NCBI GenBank assembly: GCA_964519515.1
Contig: CAZFIJ010000077.1
Coordinates: 1 to 17,721, forward strand
Direction: 5' to 3'
DNA: 17,721 nt
DNA from: Korarchaeum sp964519515
GTDB lineage: Archaea > Korarchaeota > Korarchaeia > Korarchaeales > Korarchaeaceae
Shown: positions 13,528 through 17,721 of the stretch, piece by piece
How the letters are laid out: every line of letters starts with the position of its first letter
How positions within the stretch are numbered: position 1 is the first letter of the stretch
Translations under genes and position numbers: made by a program
The notes under the pieces: model-generated
The model's database searches: none
The model's input: the letters and a program-made list of their open reading frames with translations, nothing else
Told to the model about the DNA's origin: nothing

Positions 13528-14288
13528 GAGATCACCCCCTTCTCCTTGAGAACGGAGATAACTTCCCTCAAAGCGGGCTCGATGCCGCCCTCGATCTTCT
13601 TCCTCAGCCTCTCCCTCACATAAGCTTTTACCTCAACTAAATCGACCTTAGGAGCCTCTAAGTTCAGATCACTCGATTTCACTGATATCTTCTCCTTCTT
13701 CCCAGCTTTCATTATCTGGAGGACGCTAGGTATCCTGGGCTCATTTACTTCCGAGGTGACTGAGACTACTGCTGGGAGTTCAGTTTCAACGAGCTCATAA
13801 CCCGTCTCCAGTAACCTCTCTCCCCTTATGATGTTTCTTTCTATCTCCAGCTTTCCAACGAATGTTATCACTGGGATCGAGAGGTACTCAGCTAACATAG
13901 GAGCTACTGCACAACTATATTGATCTGAAGATCCCTCACCGCATAATATGAGATCGTATTTGATCCCCATCTTCCTTATGACTTCAGCTATAGCTTTAGC
14001 CGTTCTAGCTGGATTGGTACCGCTGATCCCCTCGACGATGAAGGCCCTATCAGCTCCCATAGCTAGAGCTTCATTCAATATGGTCTCATCGTAAGGCCCA
14101 GTCACTACGCTCACGATAGTTACGCTGCCCCCGAACTTCTCCTTTATCCTAACAGCTTCCTCTATCGCGTTCTTATCTATATCGCTCACTTTAACGGGGG
14201 CCCTTTCCAGCAATAACTTATCCCCCTCTATAGGTATCTGAGTCTCATCGTATGCGAGCTTCACGCAGACGACTATCTCCAAGGCCAC
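13524..14288 (-). CDS. etfB: Electron-transfer flavoprotein beta subunit
   Basis: 254 residues, normal length, GTG start (AAGGGG about 6 nt before it). The opening IVVCVKLAYDETQIPI is followed by DKNAIEEAVRIKEKFGG, GADRAFIVEG, and the nucleotide-binding region DLILCGEGSSDQYSCAVAPMLAEYLSIP. The ETF-beta signature is TSEVNEPRIPSVLQIMKAGKK. The subunit holds AMP in ordinary ETFs and a second FAD in electron-bifurcating ones; the residues seen do not settle which type this is. It is upstream of etfA in a two-gene operon with its own TATA box (14325-14331). Confidence 0.96.
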   Translation of the reverse strand: MALEIVVCVKLAYDETQIPIEGDKLLLERAPVKVSDIDKNAIEEAVRIKEKFGGSVTIVSVVTGPYDETILNEALAMGADRAFIVEGISGTNPARTAKAIAEVIRKMGIKYDLILCGEGSSDQYSCAVAPMLAEYLSIPVITFVGKLEIERNIIRGERLLETGYELVETELPAVVSVTSEVNEPRIPSVLQIMKAGKKEKISVKSSDLNLEAPKVDLVEVKAYVRERLRKKIEGGIEPALREVISVLKEKGVIS

Positions 14289-14320
14289 CCTAGGCCCCTT
14301 GAGAAGTATATTTTTTAAAC

Positions 14321-14353
14321 ATTAATTTATATCGAGGGGCTCAGTGGGGAGCT
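14321..14353 (-). promoter_or_regulatory. etfBA promoter with recurrent upstream motif
   Basis: On the minus strand the recurrent motif CTCCCCACTGA (complement of 14341-14351) is followed by GCCCCTCG and then a TATA box, ATATAAATTA, centred about 40 nt before the etfB GTG. That predicts a leader of about 15 nt that includes the AAGGGG ribosome-binding site. The same 11-mer and similar spacing to TATA occur before the PhoU/TrkA-C gene. Confidence 0.45.
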
Positions 14354-14354
14354 G

Positions 14355-15356
14355 CTAACTGAACAATCTCCATAACTCATCCATCACGGGCTCCGATATC
14401 CTCTCAGAACTCCCGTCCCTTCTGAGTAAGATCATACCGCTCTCCCTATCCGTGAGCTCACCTATTACACTCGCTCTCACACCTTCTCTCTCCAGAGCCG
14501 AGATGAGCTCATCGACGCTCTCCCTAGATACAGCTATCAGTAAGCTCCCGGAACTTATGAGCTTCAGGGGATCTATCCTCAGGGCACTGCATATCGCTAT
14601 AGTCTCCTCTCTCAGTGGTATCCTATCCTCATAGATCCTGAACCCCAGGCCGGATGCTATAGCTAATTCTTGAACGCCTCCTAAAACTCCTCCCTCAGTT
14701 GGATCGTGCATAGAGTGAACTCCTTCAAACTTAGAGGCAATAATAGATTCCTTTAGAACGCTTATATCCTCTATGAAGCTCCCTGCTCTCTTAAGCAATT
14801 CCTCATCGATCCCCTTACTTCTTAATTCATTGAAGAGTTCCGTTGAGAGTATAGCTGTCCCCTCTAATGCGCATTCCTTCGTGAGGACTATGAGATCACC
14901 TATCTTAGCGTCCCTAGTATTCAGGACCTTCCTGCCCAATCCGATCGCTGTCGTGACCACTATGTTGAAGCTGAGGTTAGGAGTGACTTCAGTATGACCC
15001 CCTATGACCGAGGCCCCCACTTTCCTCGCAGCGTCCCCTACTTGCTCCACTAAACTCACTATCTCGGGTACATCTGCTCCCTCCCTGAAGAGGAAAACTG
15101 GGAGGAGCCAGCGTGGCCTCACGCCTCTAGTAGCTATATCGTTTGATGCAACGAAGACCGAGAGCCATCCAGCGAGCTTCCCTCCACCAGTCACTGGATC
15201 TGAGTGTATAGCTAGTAACTCATCTCCCACCCTGAGTATAGCGGCATCCTCCCCTATCGAAGGTCCGAGGATCACTTCCTCCTCAGATGGGAGGGGAAGC
15301 CTCGAAAAAACCTCCTCGACTAGGAAGTCCGGCGGTAGCTTTCCCCTCAACTTCAT
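14355..15356 (-). CDS. PurM/HypE-superfamily (AIR synthase-related) protein
   Basis: 333 residues. Motifs of the PurM/ThiL/HypE/SelD ATP-binding superfamily are in order: GPSIGEDAAIL (31-41), HSDPVTGG (51-58), SNDIATRGVRPRWLL (71-85), VIGGHTEV (117-124), and HDPTEGGVLGGVQELA in the C-terminal half. The overall shape is closest to archaeal HypE-like proteins. A true HypE ends in a Cys that carries the cyano precursor of hydrogenase; this protein ends MDELWRLFS and has no such Cys, and no other hydrogenase maturation gene is near. It is therefore a paralog of unknown substrate that probably phosphorylates or ATP-activates a small molecule. It starts 3 nt after the ECF S-component gene, so transport and use of one vitamin-like compound is a reasonable guess. 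Confidence 0.85.
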   Translation of the reverse strand: MKLRGKLPPDFLVEEVFSRLPLPSEEEVILGPSIGEDAAILRVGDELLAIHSDPVTGGGKLAGWLSVFVASNDIATRGVRPRWLLPVFLFREGADVPEIVSLVEQVGDAARKVGASVIGGHTEVTPNLSFNIVVTTAIGLGRKVLNTRDAKIGDLIVLTKECALEGTAILSTELFNELRSKGIDEELLKRAGSFIEDISVLKESIIASKFEGVHSMHDPTEGGVLGGVQELAIASGLGFRIYEDRIPLREETIAICSALRIDPLKLISSGSLLIAVSRESVDELISALEREGVRASVIGELTDRESGMILLRRDGSSERISEPVMDELWRLFS

Positions 15357-15359
15357 CCT

Positions 15360-15839
15360 TCAGAGCACCTTCTTCAATACTGGGGTCAAGATATAAGAGA
15401 AGAGTATACCGGCTGCTGCTTGGAAGCTATTTCCCGGGAGCTCCGCTAGAGCTGCCCCTAACCCATAGAGGATCGTCTCGACGATGAAGTAGCCTGCCAT
15501 CATCTCAATCCCTGCTAATATCAGCAAGATCATCCTGAGAGGCCCTCTCTTATCCTTAGAGAGGCCGGCTATGTAGCCCTCTATCCCCTTTATCACTAGA
15601 GTGAAAGGCGCCCAGTGGCCGTAACCGGAGAGGAGGTCGGCTAAAGCTGAACCTACGCCCCCAGAAATTGAGCCGATGATCGAGCCGAATAGGGAGCCTG
15701 AGAGCATCACGATAGTGTCCCCTAAGTTTATGTACCCTCTAGTGGGGGGAATCGGTATCTGTACTACTATAGTGGCTAGAGCAGTTAATGTAGCCATTAC
15801 ACCGACTGTAGCAACTAACTTACTCATCTCTCTAGGCAT
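15360..15839 (-). CDS. ECF transporter S component (substrate-binding membrane subunit)
   Basis: 159 residues, about six hydrophobic segments, the size of energy-coupling-factor S components that capture vitamins or their precursors. The conserved region is IPIPPTRGYINLGDTIVMLSG (27-47) followed by LFGSIIGSISGGVGSALADLLSGYGHWAPFTLVIKGIEGYIAG, typical of the DUF1393/ECF riboflavin-type group (RGYxNLGD, GGxGSALADLL, KGxEG). The substrate is not determined by these motifs. No ATPase (EcfA) or T component is nearby, as usual for stand-alone S genes sharing a common energising module. ATG at 15839 is used; a second in-frame ATG lies four codons later. The first gene of a two-gene operon. The 11-mer CTCCCCACTGA lies about 15 nt upstream of its start. 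Confidence 0.9.
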   Translation of the reverse strand: MPREMSKLVATVGVMATLTALATIVVQIPIPPTRGYINLGDTIVMLSGSLFGSIIGSISGGVGSALADLLSGYGHWAPFTLVIKGIEGYIAGLSKDKRGPLRMILLILAGIEMMAGYFIVETILYGLGAALAELPGNSFQAAAGILFSYILTPVLKKVL

Positions 15840-15909
15840 AGCGATCTATCTATTCAGTGGGGAGCTAAGTAAAGCGTTGCTGAACGTTGAAATTCTGATT
15901 AAGGGAAAG

Positions 15910-15949
15910 TTTAAATATATATAAAAGCGAATTTAATTGGATGGTAAAT
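15910..15949 (+). promoter_or_regulatory. Promoter and Phr-like operator of the heat-shock regulator gene
   Basis: TTTAAATATATATAAA (15910-15925) is a strong TATA box centred about 26 nt before position 15943. At that predicted transcription start lies TGGTAA (15942-15947), and ten bases upstream TTTA (15932-15935). These are two of the three elements I recall as the Phr binding site of Pyrococcus (TTTA at -10, TGGTAA at the start site, AACA at +10); AACA is absent. The ATG at 15948 is practically at the transcript start, so the gene is leaderless. Autoregulation is inferred. Confidence 0.6.
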
Positions 15950-16469
15950 GAGAGCTGAGGATATAATAGAAGCCCTCGCAGCTGAGACTAGGAGGAAGAT
16001 AGTCAAGCTACTAGCTATGGAGCCGTTAACATTGAGTGAGATAGCTGAGAGACTTGGAATATCACAACCAGCTGCTCTGAAACATATAAGGGAGCTGGAG
16101 TCCTCGGGCATAATAGAGGTATCCAAGGTGAGGGATCAGTACGGCAGGATCAGGAGATGTTATAGAATTGTGAGGCCGATCAGAGTGATATTAAGCTTAG
16201 ATGGGGATTCCGTCAGGATTTACGTGAGGGAAGCCAGACCAATTGAGGGTATTCCAGTTGATATAGAGGGGAGGATAAAGAGGCTCATAGATATGACGAA
16301 TGAGTTAAATAATGCGGAATCACTAGGAAAAATGATGTATAAATCGACGGAAATTATTAAAGAAATAGAAGAAACTCTCAATAAGATTGAAGAACTTGAA
16401 TCGCAACTCATCTGGTTGAGGTACGAGGTACTTAAATCCCTCAAGAAATTCGTGAGTAGGTTAAGTTAA
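15948..16469 (+). CDS. ArsR-type winged-helix regulator, Phr-like heat-shock repressor candidate
   Basis: 173 residues. The N-terminal winged helix-turn-helix (1-75) reads ALAAETRRKIVKLLAMEPLTLSEIAERL, then the recognition helix in GISQPAALKHIRELESSGII, then a basic wing (RDQYGRIRRCYRI). Residues 105-170 form a long helix rich in Glu, Lys and Leu, probably a coiled-coil dimerisation segment. This order, and the ALxxETRRKIxxLL opening, match Phr of Pyrococcus furiosus, the ArsR-like repressor of hsp20 and the AAA+ ATPase gene. The two genes immediately downstream are exactly those. There are no clustered Cys or His for metal sensing. Leaderless start at ATG 15948; stop at 16469, 40 nt before hsp20, which has its own promoter. 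Confidence 0.85.
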   Translation: MRAEDIIEALAAETRRKIVKLLAMEPLTLSEIAERLGISQPAALKHIRELESSGIIEVSKVRDQYGRIRRCYRIVRPIRVILSLDGDSVRIYVREARPIEGIPVDIEGRIKRLIDMTNELNNAESLGKMMYKSTEIIKEIEETLNKIEELESQLIWLRYEVLKSLKKFVSRLS

Positions 16470-16470
16470 G

Positions 16471-16509
16471 TTTATATAGTAGTTATCCATTAAGATAATT
16501 GGTGAGATC
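16471..16509 (+). promoter_or_regulatory. hsp20-cdc48 promoter with Phr-like operator
   Basis: TTTATATA (16471-16478) is centred 26 nt before position 16501. At that point is TGGTGA (16500-16505), one base off TGGTAA, and six bases upstream of it TTAA (16490-16493), one base off TTTA. The spacing TTxA-N6-TGGTxA is identical to that before the regulator gene. TTATC (16483-16487) and GATAA (16494-16498) also form an inverted pair across the region. GGTGA doubles as the Shine-Dalgarno site, 4 nt before the ATG, so a bound repressor would cover start site and ribosome site. Confidence 0.55.
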
Positions 16510-17016
16510 ATGTGGTGGGACAGGTACTGGAGGAAGTTCCTGAGGGATATGGAGAGGGACTTCGAGGAGCTAGAGAGGATGATGGACAGGATGTTCAAGG
16601 CATTCGAAGGGGAGGCAGAGGTAAGAGGGCCTTACGTCTATGGATTCAGCATAACAGTGGGACCGGACGGTAAGCCGATCGTGAGGAGGTTCGGTAATGT
16701 GAAGCCACCTGTGGTCGAGGAAGCTGGGTACAGGGAGCCCTTCGTCGATGTCATAGTTGACAACAAAGCTAACGAAGTCAGGGTAATAGCTGAGATACCT
16801 GGCGTCACGAAGGATAAGATAGACGTCGAGGTCACTGAGAAGCTAGTGAAGATAAGGGCGGAGAATGATGATAGGAAGTACAGGACGCAAGTAGATCTCC
16901 CTGTCGAAGTGGATCCGAAGAGCGCTAAGGCTAGATACAATAACGGGATCCTAGAGATTACGCTAACGCCTAAGCAGCCCATAAAGGAGGAAGGGACTAA
17001 GATAAAGATCGAGTAA
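16510..17016 (+). CDS. hsp20: Small heat-shock protein Hsp20 (alpha-crystallin family)
   Basis: 168 residues. The N-terminal arm is Trp- and charge-rich (MWWDRYWRKFLRDMERDFEE, then a Met-rich helix). It is followed by a linker and the alpha-crystallin domain (about 75-158): REPFVDVIVDNKANEVRVIAEIPGV, KDKIDVEVTEKLVKIRAEND, KYRTQVDLPVEVDPKSAKARYNNGILEITLTP. A-x3-NGxLxxxxP is the family's C-terminal signature. The tail IKIE supplies the IxI/V motif that docks into neighbouring subunits. It is an ATP-independent holdase in the cytoplasm that keeps unfolding proteins soluble. It begins the unit that continues 28 nt later with the Cdc48-type ATPase, so holdase and unfoldase are co-expressed, as in Pyrococcus. 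Confidence 0.97.
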   Translation: MWWDRYWRKFLRDMERDFEELERMMDRMFKAFEGEAEVRGPYVYGFSITVGPDGKPIVRRFGNVKPPVVEEAGYREPFVDVIVDNKANEVRVIAEIPGVTKDKIDVEVTEKLVKIRAENDDRKYRTQVDLPVEVDPKSAKARYNNGILEITLTPKQPIKEEGTKIKIE

Positions 17017-17044
17017 ACTTCCTATTTTTATTTGGGTGATTTTT

Positions 17045-17721
17045 ATGAGTGAGAAGGAGAGGAAAGTTGAGACTCTCACTGTCGCTGAGGCCCATCCCAA
17101 GGACGTGGGGAGGGGAATAGCTAGACTCGATCCTAGAGTGATGGAAGCTCTTGGGATAAACACTGGAGATATAGTGATGATAGAGGGATCTAAGGTAACT
17201 GCAGCTATAGCATGGCCATCTTACTCCTCAGATTACGGTAAGAACTTGATAAGGATAGATGGTTACACTAGGAGGAACGCTGGAGTAGCTATAGACGATA
17301 CAGTCAGAGTGTGGAAGGGCGTAGCTAAGCCGGCGAAGAAAGTAGTATTCTCACCTACGGAGCCCATACAATTGCTAGGTGGGGAGCAATACCTCAAGAG
17401 GTTGCTCGAGGGGAGGCCTCTGGTTAGAGGGGATAGGGTCACGATAAACGTCTTCGGAAGCTTAATAGATCTAGTGGTCACGGCTGTCAATCCCGTAGCA
17501 GATGCAGTCATTGTGGGTGGGGATACTGAGATAGAGATAAGCGAGAAGCCCGTTACTGAGGAGAGGAAGGTCCCGAGAGTCACTTATGAGGACATAGGTG
17601 GCTTGAAGGACGCGATCCAAAAGATAAGAGAGATGGTAGAGCTCCCATTGAGGCACCCAGAATTATTCAGGCATCTGGGGATAGATCCACCCAAGGGAGT
17701 ACTGTTATATGGTCCTCCAGG
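17045..17721 (+). CDS. Cdc48/VAT-type AAA ATPase, N-terminal part (runs off the window)
   Basis: 225 codons are present before the window ends. ATG at 17045 is preceded by GGTGAT with 4 nt spacing. The first half is the N-domain: a double-psi barrel (about 5-95, AHPKDVGRGIARLDPRVMEALGINTGDIVMIEG and RNAGVAIDDTVRV) and a second beta-rich subdomain (about 100-185). The start of the first AAA module is clear at VTYEDIGGLKDAIQKIREMVELPLRHPELF and PPKGVLLYGPP, the latter being the beginning of Walker A. The full protein would carry two AAA modules and form a hexameric unfoldase feeding the proteasome or refolding. It is translated from the hsp20 message; the T-rich spacer (17017-17044) might attenuate it. 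Confidence 0.95.
   Translation, partial: MSEKERKVETLTVAEAHPKDVGRGIARLDPRVMEALGINTGDIVMIEGSKVTAAIAWPSYSSDYGKNLIRIDGYTRRNAGVAIDDTVRVWKGVAKPAKKVVFSPTEPIQLLGGEQYLKRLLEGRPLVRGDRVTINVFGSLIDLVVTAVNPVADAVIVGGDTEIEISEKPVTEERKVPRVTYEDIGGLKDAIQKIREMVELPLRHPELFRHLGIDPPKGVLLYGPP

Noticed and set aside
14355..15356. True hydrogenase maturation factor HypE
   Set aside because: No C-terminal Cys and no hyp or hydrogenase genes nearby.

Overview
The window reads as a chromosome segment of a thermophilic archaeon, most likely a korarchaeote-like or other deep TACK lineage. That placement is an inference from gene families and style, not from a search. The archaeal signs are TATA boxes about 25-35 bp before starts, several apparently leaderless genes, Shine-Dalgarno sites of the GGTGA(T) type about 4 nt before ATG, heavy AGG/AGA and ATA codon use, a tRNA with encoded CCA, a VAT/Cdc48-type AAA ATPase with its N-domain, and a Phr-like heat-shock regulator. 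Genes are dense, often overlap by 4 nt, and no insertion sequence or CRISPR array is visible.

Layout. 1-53: 3' end of a tRNA. 68-1513: divergent, probably inactive polysaccharide-deacetylase-like protein. 1497-2342 (-): alkyltransferase-like domain fused to endonuclease V. 2440-4338 (+): arginyl-tRNA synthetase. 4306-5354 (-): FlK-type thioesterase plus endonuclease III, a two-gene unit. 5414-6217 (+): ZIP metal transporter. 6218-6535: gene-free stretch with repeated short motifs. 6536-8012 (-): six-helix membrane protein, secreted protein with 24 cysteines in 110 residues resembling halocin C8-type precursors, and a 45-residue membrane protein. 8138-8877 (+): HEPN/MNT pair. 8948-9835 (-): ArsA-family ATPase. 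10017-11378 (+): GDP-mannose pyrophosphorylase with type II phosphomannose isomerase cupin. 11440-12633 (+): internally duplicated PhoU/TrkA-C protein. 12655-14288 (-): electron-transfer flavoprotein beta and alpha. 14355-15839 (-): PurM/HypE-superfamily protein plus ECF transporter S component. 15948-17721 (+): Phr-like regulator, Hsp20 and Cdc48/VAT (cut by the window end).

How the genes fit together. The right end is a compact heat-shock module: a regulator with winged helix and coiled coil, a small heat-shock protein, and an unfoldase co-transcribed with it. Both promoters carry a TTTA-N6-TGGTAA-like element at the position reported for Phr in Pyrococcus. The most unusual part is 6536-8012, which looks like a candidate archaeal bacteriocin (archaeocin) cassette: a secreted Cys-rich precursor, a polytopic membrane protein 12 nt downstream that could give immunity or export, and an overlooked one-helix peptide upstream. 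DNA repair is represented twice (EndoV fusion, EndoIII). Several starts were moved on the basis of Shine-Dalgarno and TATA positions; each case is explained in the entry.
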